From Absidia repens (Eukaryota; Mucoromycota; Mucoromycetes; Mucorales; Cunninghamellaceae), in NCBI GenBank assembly GCA_002105175.1, contig MCGE01000009.1, positions 1,302,001 to 1,366,000 on the forward strand: 64,000 nucleotides of DNA. Direction: 5' to 3'. The notes beneath the pieces are model-generated. The model was not told the DNA's origin and did no database searches. It saw nothing but the letters and a program-made list of their open reading frames with translations. Shown in pieces: positions 1-11,620 of the stretch. The position numbers and the translations under genes are program-made. Each line of letters begins with the position of its first letter. Position 1 is the first letter of the stretch.

Positions 1-1062
1 TTTACATGTTTATGATTGTGGTTATTTTTATTTGCTCCATGGGGAACCGACCTCAAGGGTAAGTTTAGAAGATAAAAAAAAAACAGATATGTATTGAGAT
101 TATACAACACAAATGTTAACTCCATTTATTTGGTACTGTAGAGCACGATGGCTTTTTATGGGATGTTTGGCGGGATTCTCTGTAATTATGGCATATATGA
201 TTTTTGCTTCTTGTTGGTTGGTTTACAAAGGTATATCCGCTGCTGCAACAGATCTCAAGTGGACTAATGATACTGGCGAAAATGTGTTGATGGTCCTACG
301 AAATGACAATTTACGTAACATGGTAATCTCCATCATGGCAACCTATGGGCTCTACTTTATCTCTAGCGTGATGTACCTTCAACCATGGCATATTTTCACA
401 AGCTTACCTCAATATCTTCTATTACTCCCTGGTTACGTAAATATCTTGAACATTTACGCCTTTTGCAATACACATGATGTCAGGTAAAAACGAGGGAATG
501 AATGCGTATAAAAGAAAAAGATCTATACGGAAATGAAATGATGACTCAATTTTTATTTTTTACTTTCAGTTGGGGAACCAAAGGGGATAATGGCGTTGCA
601 AAAGATCTTGGTGTCGTTACCAAAGTATCCAAAGATGAAGGCGAAGTGGAGTTGGAACTGCCAACAGATCCTCAAGACATTGAAAACCAATATGGTGCTG
701 CTTTGATGGAACTGGAAAGAAAAGTGACTCCTCCTCAGGTAGGAAAAACGACAAAACCAGACCTTGAGGTGGCATGAAAGTTGATTGCTCTTTTTTTTTT
801 TTTTTTTTGAAAATAGTCGAAACCAAGTTTAAATCAAGACGATGGATACCGATCCTTTAGAACACATCTGGTACTCGTTTGGCTGGCGTGTAATGCTTTC
901 TTGGTAGCTTTGGTTACATCGACTGAATATGACACTCTTTTTATTCCATCTGCTGGAAATACCTACATGTTGGTGATTTTATGGACAAATGCTGGTTTGG
1001 CGGCCTTTAAATTTATCAATGCTGTGATTTTCTTGATTCTCAAGGTCTTTAGTAGTACTTGA
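1..1062 (+). CDS. Chitin synthase, C-terminal part (5' end outside window)
   Basis: Membrane processive glycosyltransferase that makes chitin from UDP-GlcNAc. Exons read as <1-58, 142-482, 570-738 and 817-1062, each with clean GT..AG borders and continuous frame. The first exon encodes a membrane segment ending in SMGNRPQG, a hallmark of fungal chitin synthases. The next exon carries several membrane helices and ends [15 protein letters not shown], which splices to SWGTKGDN; this is the classical NAFCNTHD/WGTKGD junction of class I-III enzymes. The last exon encodes [13 protein letters not shown] and two more helices, as expected for the C-terminus. The catalytic domain lies to the left of the window. 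A CAATAAAATAT polyadenylation-type signal follows near 1,196. Family assignment is firm; the class is not resolved. Confidence 0.93.
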
Positions 1063-1592
1063 TTATTTATATATTGTATTTACTTTAGCTTGTTGTAGTT
1101 CATATTTTTTTCTACTATTTTTGTATGATGTTTTTTTTTTCTATGTATTAGCTTGCATTTTTTTCTTTTTCTTTTTTTTTTTTTTTGACCTTACCAATAA
1201 AATATAGAGGGCTGATTTATTTGAATTTTTTTGTCTGCAAGTGTTGTGGAGTGAGGTTAAGGGATCGTATAAATTGCTGCGTAAGATTGCTTCTATTTTG
1301 TGCATAGACCATCGCCAACGTTTCTCGTATAACGTGTCACAGATGGATCACAGCATAGGCGCAAAATAATATAATAAAAAAATATTTCATGAGTTTATTG
1401 AATAGTAAAAAAAAGGCAGATCAAATTGTATGTGGGGAAAAATGCATAAACAAATAATATGGGCATAGAATAAATGGGAGTATTATCATAATAAAACTAC
1501 AGAAAATGAAATAAAATTGCATGGACTTATGTTGATGTCAAAATTTACAGAAATTTGGATGTACGATATATAAGTGAGATAAAAATAAAATG
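1063..1592. other. Intergenic, chitin synthase 3' region
   Basis: AT-rich sequence with long T tracts (around 1,129-1,186) and a CAATAAAATAT poly(A) signal near 1,196 for the chitin synthase transcript. No other gene seen. Confidence 0.6.
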
Positions 1593-1787
1593 TCAAGAGC
1601 ACCGTCGAATATCGTAATAGTAGCCACTGATATACAAGGAATTAACCAAGGATCGATAATACACCTGTCCAATGGATGTATTAATCCATCCTTCACCAGA
1701 GCAGAACCATATTTTTTCGATCTGTTTTTGAGATGCAGCGTCAAAAGCGTGCCATCTTGAACCAGCATAATACATCCAGTGAACCAT
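1593..1787 (-). CDS. Small WWE-like domain ORF (64 aa)
   Basis: Intronless 64-codon ORF. The spacing of conserved positions resembles a WWE domain: an N-terminal W..YY...W..FD block, then QIEKIW, a G..W turn, VYY, and a terminal YYYDIRR like the RR end of WWE folds. WWE domains usually bind ADP-ribose units or mediate ubiquitin-system contacts. The ORF has no partner domain, so it is either a stand-alone small protein or a fragment of a lost gene. AATAAA-type signals lie downstream on the same strand near 1,395. It stands alone in a gene-poor stretch between the chitin synthase and MHYT genes. Recognition is by pattern only; chance is possible at this length. Confidence 0.42.
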   Translation of the reverse strand: MVHWMYYAGSRWHAFDAASQKQIEKIWFCSGEGWINTSIGQVYYRSLVNSLYISGYYYDIRRCS

Positions 1788-2978
1788 GTTTATTAACGAC
1801 AGTAAAAATATATAATAGTAATATTGAGGTTATATTGATGAAAGGGATGTAGCGTAGGGGAGTGACTAATGAATTTTCAGCCTAATCTATGAAGTTAAAA
1901 AAAGGGGAATCTTGTATGATCATGCTCTTATATACATATTCTTGTATTGAAAAAAAACTTTATCAAGTTGTCATTTTATTTTTAGCTATGCTATGCTGTG
2001 CGGATTACTCATTAGCAAACATTAGTATAGTGAGGTGGTCGACAACAAAGTAAAAGCCAACGAAAAAAGTCGTCCCTGGGCGGGGCTTAAATATTCCCTC
2101 CTCCAGTGGATTTTTGGCAAAAGTCCGAGAAGGTCCAAGGCAGAAAAAAAAATGCAGGGCGACTTGACAAAATAGAAACAAACAAAAATAGTAAAAAGAG
2201 GCGCTGGTGATTGTTCTCTATGGAAGTATACCAAAAATAGGATTATATTATACCACCAGCCATCCTTTCCGGTGGTAAACGAGAAAAGGAGAACGCATAT
2301 TGATGGCTCAGGTATTCGGAATAAAACTCCTGATAGAGCAAGATCGTTTAATGGAAAATCAAAAATCTCATTTCAACTGACATTCATTCAGACCTGGAGA
2401 AATGAAAAAAGTGCTCTGAATAGTGTTGTGGTACAAGAAAGATGAACCCAGCAAACACTATGGTCATTCATAAGACTGAGTGTCATATGATTCAGAGATC
2501 TTATTATGCAGCATTCGGATGAAATCTGCCCAGATACTGCATTTATGTTCGTCAAATTAAAGATTTTTTTTCCGCTCATCTCGACCAACATTTCAACTCC
2601 TGTGATTTTTCAATATGAAAAGGTTTTCATTTTTATTGTTTGATTCACTAAAAATTATGAAAGGATCTATCTAATTTAGAAAACTTCCATTTTATTATAA
2701 AAGTAAATAACGTAAACTAAGATAAATTAAGAGGGTTAGTAAATCTACGGTGGGTGACAAACTATTCTTGGTGGACGGGTGGGCTGTTCTACTATGCGTG
2801 GAAAGCCATTCTAAAGAGCAGGAACATTAAAAGGCATCATTACAGTTGCTTAAAAAATAAGAGATCCAATGTCGAATGATGTTGTTTGGTGTTATATAAA
2901 ACTGTGGAGCGTTCCTTTTCTGTATGTACTGATAAAAAAAAATAATCGCAAACCTCACGAGATGCCACCAATAACAAC
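1788..2978. other. Intergenic, no gene seen
   Basis: AT-rich, only short ORFs without recognisable protein character. I see no RNA gene or coding signal here. Confidence 0.5.
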
Positions 2979-3610
2979 ATTTCAAATTCCGCCAGCATGA
3001 TTTTATTTACGCTCTTTTTTTTTGTCGCTCTTTCTCATTCTCTTTCTCCTTTTTTTCTTTCTTTAATTCTTCTCGATTGTGACCCGTATGGGGGTAATGA
3101 TGGTCTTAGATTAGTGCCAAGTCTAGTTTAGAGGGTTTTCAGACCAGGGATTACAAGATGCATGGGGAAACCCTTTCATTTTGGATCTAGAATTTGAGAC
3201 CACTATTAGATGGCTCTTTGAAGCCTTCAATAACTTAGTTTAGTATTAGCTTGTCCGTTGTTGTATCTCATTTAAATAAAATATGCTTATGTTTACATGT
3301 TTCAGTGAAGAATGTCTCATTAGTGTCTTTCAGATCTTATGCAATAGATCTCGTTTTTTTTTTCTTGTTTTTATTACCACCATCACTCCTTTTGATTAGT
3401 GCTGACCATCGATATGCTTCAATAACAATATCTCTGTAGCTTTCATATAATATATATTGTACAGAATTTAAACTCCTTTTTACAATCGTTCCTTTAGATT
3501 AGTGCTGGCCATTTTTCAGATTTCCCCCTTGGTCTTCCTCATTCTAGTTCTATTAGATTTCTTGATTGGTCGTTGACCTTCGCAGTTTATGCTTCCACTC
3601 CAATAAAATG
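2979..3610 (+). repeat. Dispersed ~0.6-kb repeat, copy A
   Basis: First of eight related elements (A-H). It opens with TTCAAATTCCGCC, runs through a TTTTTCGCTC-type pyrimidine tract, and then the most conserved core (from 3,109): GATTAGTG, TAGTTTAGA, GGGATTACAAGATGCATGG and AAACCCTTTCATTTTGGATC. The core is followed by ATAAAATATG near 3,277 and two further sub-blocks that restart with GATTAGTGCTG and end near CAATAAAATG (3,601). No ORF is shared between copies. Transposon class unknown. Confidence 0.8.
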
Positions 3611-4852
3611 TATCCTCTTCTTTTTTTAACCATCTACCTGTCGTATCAGGTCCAGTGTATATTGAGAAATCGATTTTTGGTATATAATTACATATGATTT
3701 AAATGTTTTTCCGTGTACATATATACGACGATGCTGTCGGTGACGCTTGAGTTTTCGAGCAACTAGTATCACCGTTCCTTGAGACCGTGCTTCAGCTAAT
3801 ACGTATGTATGATCTGTTTTATATTTACGACAATCAAATATGATATTTATGCAACAGCTGCCAGATCATTTTACCGGGACTGTGCAGAAAAAGATCACTG
3901 TTTTATAATAAACCCCACCATCTTCGAAAAAATTCCCTCAGCCAAATTTTGAAAATTCGACCGATTGAATGCTAATACAGCAACTGTTTTTTTTTTCTTT
4001 CTTCGAAAACATAGAAACAATATAAGCTTCATTATGATGAACGATCTTAATGACTCTAAAAACCGATAGTGAAGTCTTTTGTAGGATATTTAATCACGAA
4101 GTTAGCATGCTGGGGTTTTTTTCTGTGTATCTCATGATGTGTGATGATCCTCTGTTTCGAAAATGAGACGAATCGTTTTCTGTGGGATCGCCTATGATGA
4201 TGAGTTTTGTTTTTGTTTTTGTTTTTTTGACAATAATCAAATATACATATATGGACAAAAACAAAGACAGCAATAAATATGATAGTATGTAAAAAGGAAA
4301 TGGATTTTATTCAAAAAAAAAAAAAAAAAAAAAGGTAGCGGAAGTGGGCATCATCATAATTTCTACAAAATGTAAGTAAGTCCTTGTCAAATGATCCTGA
4401 GTGATTTTTTATTTGCCACCATCCCCTTTGGGCGACGACACGCTGAGAAGAGTAGGTTGCCTCCAAGACCAAGCACCTAGATAACGACAATGTTACTAAG
4501 ATAGTATATATATAACGAACTACACAGACAAATACTCCACTACCAAACATCAAAACATGGTATACTAAGTATAAAAAAATAATGCTTCTATTTTATTGGA
4601 TAAAATACAATGAGTCTAAAAATAATGTACGATGGATAACGCAGAGAAAAACGTGAAGAATATACGATGGATAAAGCAAAGGAAAGGAGCAAAGTGTATC
4701 AAGATAAAAACAGAGGGAGATATGAATAAAAATATAACTACAAATATTGCCTTAGATGACAATAAAATGAATGCGAACTATAATAAATAAAAAAATAGCA
4801 AAAAGGAAGGGAGAGAATCAATATGTAAATATAATATAAGCCAATGAGACCA
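3611..4852. other. Intergenic, no gene seen
   Basis: AT-rich stretch between repeat A and the 3' end of the MHYT gene, with an A tract near 4,313-4,334. Short ORFs in it look random. The right end probably holds the 3' UTR of the minus-strand MHYT gene. Confidence 0.5.
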
Positions 4853-7800
4853 TCAAGACAAAACAGAGTGTAAACATTCTACAATGGTTTGGTCCAGCCA
4901 CAAAAATCGATCTTTCGCAGATAAGATGATCAAATTGGATTCTATTTCGTTCAAAGGTTGGTATTTAGGTGTGGTGGGTGCACTAGCAGCAGATTTTTGG
5001 TGTTGCTGATCTTGCGTGATGTCGTTTGTGTCCAATGATAAAGGTCGTCTATTTCGTTTGACTCTTGGAGGTGGTGATAAAGATGTCATCATGTCGGTGC
5101 GATACGGTGGTAGTGGCATTGTGGGCATATTTTGATCCATGATGCTGCTGATGCGTTTGGGATCCGAGATGTCTCCAGCACTCCGTTTACTGCCATCACT
5201 GTGGGCACGACTATGGTTGATATTTCTACCTTCACTGTCAGACATAATGTGATTCATCTCGATAGTCCCATCGTCTGTACCCTGGTGTTGATAGTGTTGC
5301 TGCATGTAATAATACGATGACGCAGAAGTGTTGTGATTTTGGTGAGTAAAGCTGCCGTAAAGCATTTGTTGTTGCAATTCCGAGCCCCAGCTAGATTTGA
5401 GCACACTCTTTTGATAATGGTCGGCGGCACGTTGAGTAATAGCATAAGCCAAGGATGGTGCAAGTGAATAAGGGATACAGCTGATAGGTTCAGACACTGC
5501 ATGCTGTTGGATGGCTGCCATAGTACCTCGAGAGCGAAGACAAGTTCGAAACAATATCAGGGTACACGGACCGTTGGTGAGAGAATAGGCAGGAAGATCG
5601 ATGACGTCGCCTTGCAAGGCAGCATTGGAGAGGCCCAGATGCATCCCATTCATACCGACAGCGTTCATCAACTTTTGACTGGCCAATTCCATCGCTTTTG
5701 CAAATCGTTGAGTTGTACTAGCAGATGTGACAGGATTGATGAGGGTTGTTGATTGTGAGGTTGGGGAGATTGGAGTAGTCATCGATAGTCGCTGCTGTTG
5801 CTGATTGTTTCTATTGGCCAGCTCTTGATCTAAATTGGTCGTTGATAATAAAACCGTTGGTGTGTTTGTGTTGATTGTCGTAGAAGTACTGATGGCACCA
5901 CTGGAAGACGCAAGAGAATGAGACAATTCCACAGTACCGTCCAAAGTGTTTGCGGAAGAGTGAGTCATGGCCATACTGGTGCGCGGTTGAATATCAACAT
6001 ATTGGTTAATGTCCGTCATATCATGTAAAGTGTGATCCCGTAGCATGTAAGAGAGGCATTGCTTTTCTTCAGGCAGAAGGTGTCGCAGTTGTTCGCCAGT
6101 ATCGCTGTATATCAGATCCACAATAGGGAAACCATAGCGGCTTTTCTTGTCCACAATCAATTGCACATCATCATAAGTCTGGTTTTCATCAATAAGACCC
6201 AACAACCCAACCATAACGCGTGGAGAGGTAGCACCAGTCAATCGCAAAGAGCTTTGAGCCAATAATTGCATATCACGGAAATGATTCAGTAGATAGTCAG
6301 TTGGGACGTGTAACTTCGCAGCCATGATTTTTGCGATAAAAGATGCGTCAGTAAATCGATATCCGTGAGTCATGAACCGGTGTATATCTTTGTCAGCAGT
6401 GAGTTGTCGAACAAGTACAATATGTCGTTCTTCGTCTCCTTCAATATTTGATGTATGTTGGCTATCTGATAATGATGGTGTTGCTGTGTGCTGTTCGTAG
6501 TCTAAATACATTGTAGATGATGATTTTTTCTTTCTGCCAATCATATTTGACTCCATAGCAGCCGAATGATCGAATGAGTTTGTTGATACATTTTTCTTCG
6601 GGTCGCGAGTCCAGGTAGCGTTAGAGCCGACAGTAGGAGTAGGAGGTGTTGTTTCAGACAGAGAATAAGCATCGTTGTAGTCCGTGGTGTTTTGATTGAA
6701 CTGAGTGCTGTGAAGGCTATGTCGGATATTCTGAAGTCGCTGTTTGACTTCTATACGTTTTTGCTGAATAAAGTTCGGTTGTATGATAGTGTGCGTCTTG
6801 ATAACCGATTCATAAAGGAGACCAAGTTCAGAGGCGTCTTCTAGGTGTAAGGTTTCCATAAAACTTGAGGTGGCCTCGTGAAAGCGTCGTTCAGCAATGT
6901 TGAATTCATCCGAGTGAGACGTACGATCATAATCTTCAAGAGTTGGAGTTGTAGACCACTGTGTAACGACTTGAAACAAACGAATAAATAGAGGATGGCT
7001 GGAAGAAAATTCCTGACGAGTGCTCTATAAAATCCATGCGAAAAAAAGTTAGTCATCACATGAAGATCATAAACCACAGCTGAACAATGGGTTCCCAACA
7101 TACCTTGAATTGGATATCAGACAAAACCTCTTTGCCAGGTAAAACGCCATCAATATCCACCATCATTCGGCCTTGTGAATCAAATATCACCATATCCACC
7201 ACTAAACGTTTCTTCCTTTTGTCGGAGTTTTCGGCGATACGTTGCATGCTACACTTGACACCGACGTAAAACAGGGCAAGGCAGGCGATAACTACTACAC
7301 CGCAGATTACACCAATCAATGCAGGAGTTGGCAATAGAGGACTTGGTGGAGGTACACCATCACCATTATCATGATAGTCTGTACCTACCATGGCAGTGTA
7401 ATGCATACCTATAAACAAGTAATGAAACCAAGCAAAGTCAATCATCTTGTCATCATAAGCAAAATTCTTGTCATTAAATTCCATTACTTACCACAAACAG
7501 CCACAGCCATAATGATTGCACAACCAAGTCTTTTATACCATTGGTTCATCCAATGTTCGCGGAGTTTGAAGAAAATCCAAAGGGCAGCAGTAACAGCTGT
7601 ACATGCAATAATAACAGCACCTACAACATATGGAGCCTTGTAAGATACGTGGAAATATTCGATAGCAAATTGACCTAAACAACAACAACAATAAAGACAA
7701 TCTCTGAATAAGAATATAATCATGTGTGATTTGAATTTCTCTTGTATATTTACCAAGATAATGCATAAGGACGATACCCAACTAATAATATATATGAAAA

Positions 7801-8324
7801 AAAGACTAGTTAGTATGCTTAATGTAATTAGAATGTATATGGCTTCATTTAAAATCAACAACTCACCCCTGCCAGGACGCCACTAAGAAGGATACGATAA
7901 ATTTGCACATGTTCAGAGACGCCGACAAAGGAGAATGAGACAAACATACAGGCAATAGAAACGACCAAACTAGCAAAAGTATAGCCACCACTGTAAGCCA
8001 ATTGATAGGATTGAGAATGATCTTGAAATGATAATGTCAAACTATTGTTTCCGATAAAGTGCATAGACCAAATACCGACACTTCCCATTGCAAGCGCCGC
8101 TGATAATAACAAGTACCTAAATTACACAAAGGTGGAACAAAAGGGTAATGAGTATTGCGAATTGACATTGTGGGGGAACTGCATTACCAGTTTTTCCTTC
8201 CGTGAATGTGGGTTCGTCTACTTAAGAGTTCCAGAGTTGTCATTGAGCCGATTACCGAGATAACGAAACTAACAAAGATAATGGGCCCACTGAATTGTTG
8301 AGCGGCGGCAACTTCCCCTTCCAT
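4853..8324 (-). CDS. MHYT-domain seven-helix membrane sensor with long cytosolic tail (1,024 aa)
   Basis: Minus-strand exons 8324-8188, 8116-7867, 7781-7754, 7674-7492, 7408-7104 and 7024-4853; frame is continuous and gives 1,024 residues. The N-terminal ~300 residues form hydrophobic helices holding the three repeats that define an MHYT domain: SMHFIGN, MHYLGQ and MHYTAM. The His/Met residues of this motif are proposed in bacteria to bind copper and sense diatomic gases or redox state. The last helix (about ALIGVICGVVVIACLALFYV) leads to a ~720-residue tail rich in Ser, Thr, Gln and Asn, with no output domain I recognise. Bacterial MHYT proteins usually carry GGDEF/EAL or kinase outputs; none is visible here. 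One exon is only 28 nt. The start was chosen because it opens the first helix block (FSGPIIFVSFVISVIG) and no upstream exon is apparent. Function in fungi is undefined. Confidence 0.87.
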
Positions 8325-9500
8325 GACGAATTCGAGCTAGGTGGTAGTAGTGAGAATATTGCTGATCGACAACGTAAGTTTAGTGTAATGCGAAGAGAAT
8401 TGGAATGACGAGCAATAAAATCAAAAAATGAAGAAAAAGGAAAGAAAAGCGTGAAAATGAAAATTTCGATAAATTGCAATAATAAAATTTTTTTGGGTGC
8501 AGTTCAATCTCTCGGTGAAGGAAGCGCGAAATGGGCAAGTCCAATGCTATTGGCTAAAAAAAAAACAATGGCTCACAATAAAACCCTTTCCCTTTTGGTT
8601 ACACGAGCACCTCATTTAGATGATACTTCATATTGGAAGATAGGGTTCACAATTCTGGCCAATGGTTACAATAAAAAACCAAGCTTTCTTATTGCTGGTT
8701 ACCATTGCCATCATGAAATAGTAGAGCTAAATATACAATCAGTAATACTTGCTTGAAGAAAAAAGAAACCATGACAGAGGAAAAATCAGATAATTGTATA
8801 TTAGAATTTGCTCATTGGTAATCCGTGTAACATAACTTAGTGTCAAAATATCAAAATCGATGCCTTCCTTTTGCGTACACGTATTGTTCTTTTATGGAGA
8901 AGTCTCGATTTGAACCAATAGAAGAATCACCACATGGCGGCGAAGAATTCCATGCATATGAAAAAACTCCGGGAATCTTTTTTTACTTGCTATCGAGACC
9001 TTTGTACAGTGTAATACCGAGGTATACGTATATCGACCGAAAAGATTTACATGACACAGAATAATATAGATGATCCCGTTAGTGTTCCACCTATCAGTCA
9101 ACGGAATCTTACATAGTAGCTACGGCGATAACATGAGAATGGAGGTGGCGGAATTGGTCGGTGGTCTAAATGATTAAATTTTTTTTTTCTTTGCTTTCGC
9201 TGTTTTCTTGACTTTTTAGCACATCCAACCGATCCACCGACTCGGTCTATTTGGAAAATGCAATTTATGATACAATACAGTGATTCCTGAATTATTTGCC
9301 GCACATTGAACAAGCAAATGTCGGTTTTCAAAAAGTATAAAGACCATGTAAAAGACATAAAAAGCAAAAATTTTATTGATAAAATCATTAAAGGATAAAT
9401 GTCAATTTATCTAATGTAATGGTAAGATACAAAGTAATCTAAACTACAGTATACTAAATCGAATTTCCATTGAGACAAAAATCAAAGCGGGCCAATATAT
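8325..9500. other. Intergenic, MHYT gene upstream region
   Basis: Contains the presumed promoter of the minus-strand MHYT gene on its left and AT-rich filler on its right. The ORFs present (for example 8,451-8,756) show no family resemblance. Part of the right side may be flank of the transposon relic. Confidence 0.45.
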
Positions 9501-9849
9501 TCATTGCCAAGCTTCGGATATTCTTTGAAGATACAGTGTATGGCAGAGTTCAACGACCGCTTCTTTCTTAACTGAGTGCTTGATACTGGACCAGAATTGT
9601 TCGATTGGATTCAATTCTGGAGAATGTGAAGGTGGATAAACGTAGAGGTAGCCATGTTCAATAAGAGATAGTTCAATAGGTTTTGATTAATATATTGGTG
9701 CATGTTGTCCAAAACCCGATAGCAGCGTTTGACGATTCTTGCGTGGTTGTCGCGAATGATGATTCTGATATCTAACCGAGCTATTGTTCCAATATCCGCA
9801 GATTGAGAAGAGATAGTGTCACCCCTAGTAATGCATAAACTTGAGTAAG
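9501..9849 (-). mobile_element. Tc1/mariner-type transposase relic (C-terminal DDE part)
   Basis: The minus strand encodes the C-terminal half of a DDE_3 transposase: VLDNMHQYI (second catalytic-Asp region), then in a shifted frame IEHGYLYVYPP, SPELNPIEQFWS and KHSVKKE, ending RISEAWQ and a stop at 9,501-9,503. PxSPELNPIEQxW is the signature around the last catalytic acidic residue of Tc1/mariner enzymes. The frame changes near 9,685, so the copy is dead. The N-terminal DNA-binding half and clear inverted repeats were not found. The upstream reading frames belong to, or are fused with, the eroded gene at 9,850-10,993. Confidence 0.78.
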
Positions 9850-10993
9850 TGATTTTTTCTTTTCTTTTTCGTCTTTGTCCTTCGTCCCAATTTGCTTACC
9901 ATTGTAAAAACACATTTTAGTGTGGCCCAAACATTGTTCAAAGACAAGCACCCCAGGACTTGATCATAACGGACAGTTTAGAACATTCTTATAAATAATC
10001 ATCTGAGAGCGGAGGACTTCTGTACACATGGTGTTCGAGTCTAAAGAATATAAAACAAATGGGTGTAAATATAATACAAACATTTGTTTGATTTGACTTA
10101 CATATGATACATTGTAGCTTTGGTCGCCCTTTGTAGATTGTCCTTTGTTTTGTAATTTTCTAACGCATTGATGACAGCTTTGACACTTTGTTTGCTGGTC
10201 ATCTACACACACACAAAATAAAAAGAGATAAAAATTAGATACCATATCCATAATCAAATACATTGATATTACCTTTGAGAGATTTACAATTTTTTCCCAA
10301 GTCCTTATCGCGTATGTCTGTTGACTTCGAGAGATTAGCCACGAATTTTAATTTTTTTGTAAGGCCAAGTAATTAACATTTGGGAGCCTGGAGAAAAATT
10401 TGTCATGTCCACAATGCCATTTTGGCTCAGCCTACAATAGAATAGAAAGAGTTTTAAATAAAGTTGATACTATGATTGCCTTCGAAAGCTCGCTAATTAC
10501 TTACCGAGAAAAATAACTTGATTTTGAGTCTTTTTGTGTGATTTCCAAGCCTAGTTGCCAGAAGTTCGATCCGAGGGTCCCTTGCAGTCCATGAATTCTG
10601 ATATTGTCCCGCAACTAAACCGAAAAAAAGTCTGTAGAGTAAACAACGGTAATCCAACTAGTTAAAAAAGCGCATATTACCTTTTGCACCGTATCCGCCT
10701 TCCGCTTTTTCGCGATCCTTGCACTTTCAATTCGTTTCGATTTTCTTTTGTAATATATACATTTACATACAAGAATGATGTACTTGGACACTTGCCGTTT
10801 TCTATGTTGAATCAATAAAATCATAGTCAATAAAACGTGCTAGTTCGCTACAATTCTTTTTCAAAAAATAATAACAGAACTAATAACACAATACCTGAGT
10901 CGCCGCCTTGAGAGTTTGTCTTTGAAATCGCAGTTTCATCACCTGTTCTTCTTCTGCAATGCCCTTCAGTTCATTCATTACACCGTCTGCCAT
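9850..10993 (-). pseudogene. Eroded multi-exon gene with a CxxCHQC motif
   Basis: A chain of plausible exons on the minus strand: 10993-10895 (starts MADGVMNELKGIAEEEQ), one ending at 10681 (basic RKSKRIESARIAKKRK), 10614-10505 (LRDNIRIHGLQ), 10431-10273 (ends FVANLSKSTDIRDKD) and 10202-10102 (TKCQSCHQCVRK). Borders look like real splice sites. Two defects are visible: the exon 10431-10273 changes frame around an A7 run, and a TGA interrupts a CPL-stop-SSPG stretch near 9,960 where a second Cys would fit a CxxC pair. The CHQC motif recalls the start of zf-4CXXC_R1 (CDCA7-type) zinc fingers, but the rest of that domain is not found. Immediately downstream lies the transposase relic, so this may be a gene broken by insertion or a captured host segment. 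Identity is uncertain. Confidence 0.45.
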
Positions 10994-11620
10994 AGCTTTA
11001 AGCAAATATTGACAAAAAAAAATATACAAAGGGCTCAACAAAAAAAAATGCGGGGGATTTTAAATTCGCGCCAATTATTTCTAACCTCCGCTTTGTGTCT
11101 TGTCACTCGATGAGATTTGGGCCCGCTTTTTGTTCATTGTTCTTCCAATCTGAAGAATTTTCCTCTTGCTCTCCATGTTTGGTATTTGTAACAACTTGTG
11201 TACACCTAAAGAGTTGTTTTGTGATCATCATAGCAGAACTTCTTTTTAGGCGCAAGAATAGCCTTAGTGTGAAAATCGGTTTGATTGAAGGTACACAATG
11301 TTTTTGCAAGTACATTCTTTGACTGCTCTTGGTGGTTGCTGATATCGGCTTGAACTGATGGCGTGGATGTTTGATGGCGGTGGGCCAAAAATACAACCAG
11401 GATAAAATTAGCTAACTAAATAGCGTGGTACATGAGATACAGGTGAAGGATTATTAGTTATTATTTAAGATATATTTATTACATAGTAGAATATTGTATA
11501 TATAGTTGAGTAATAGAATAGAATTGATTAAGAAACCGTATTGTATAATAAAGTGTATATTTGCCTCCAAAGTATTATGTGTCACTGATTATGTGGAAGA
11601 CGGTCAAAAAGGAGTATCAT
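10994..11620. other. Intergenic, no gene assigned
   Basis: Upstream of the eroded gene. Overlapping minus-strand ORFs at 11,103-11,396 have no recognisable domain. The right end should contain the 3' UTR of the four-helix membrane protein. Confidence 0.4.

Noticed and set aside
3080..3260. Repeat core considered as a tRNA or structured RNA gene
   Set aside because: The palindromic ATGCAT and GGG..CCC ends give only a weak hairpin, and no A/B box or cloverleaf is visible.
5132..5752. Open frames opposite the MHYT gene
   Set aside because: They are antisense shadows of the long tail exon with no independent features.
8451..8756. 101-codon plus-strand ORF upstream of the MHYT gene
   Set aside because: Overlaps the presumed promoter; no domain, signal peptide or splice evidence.
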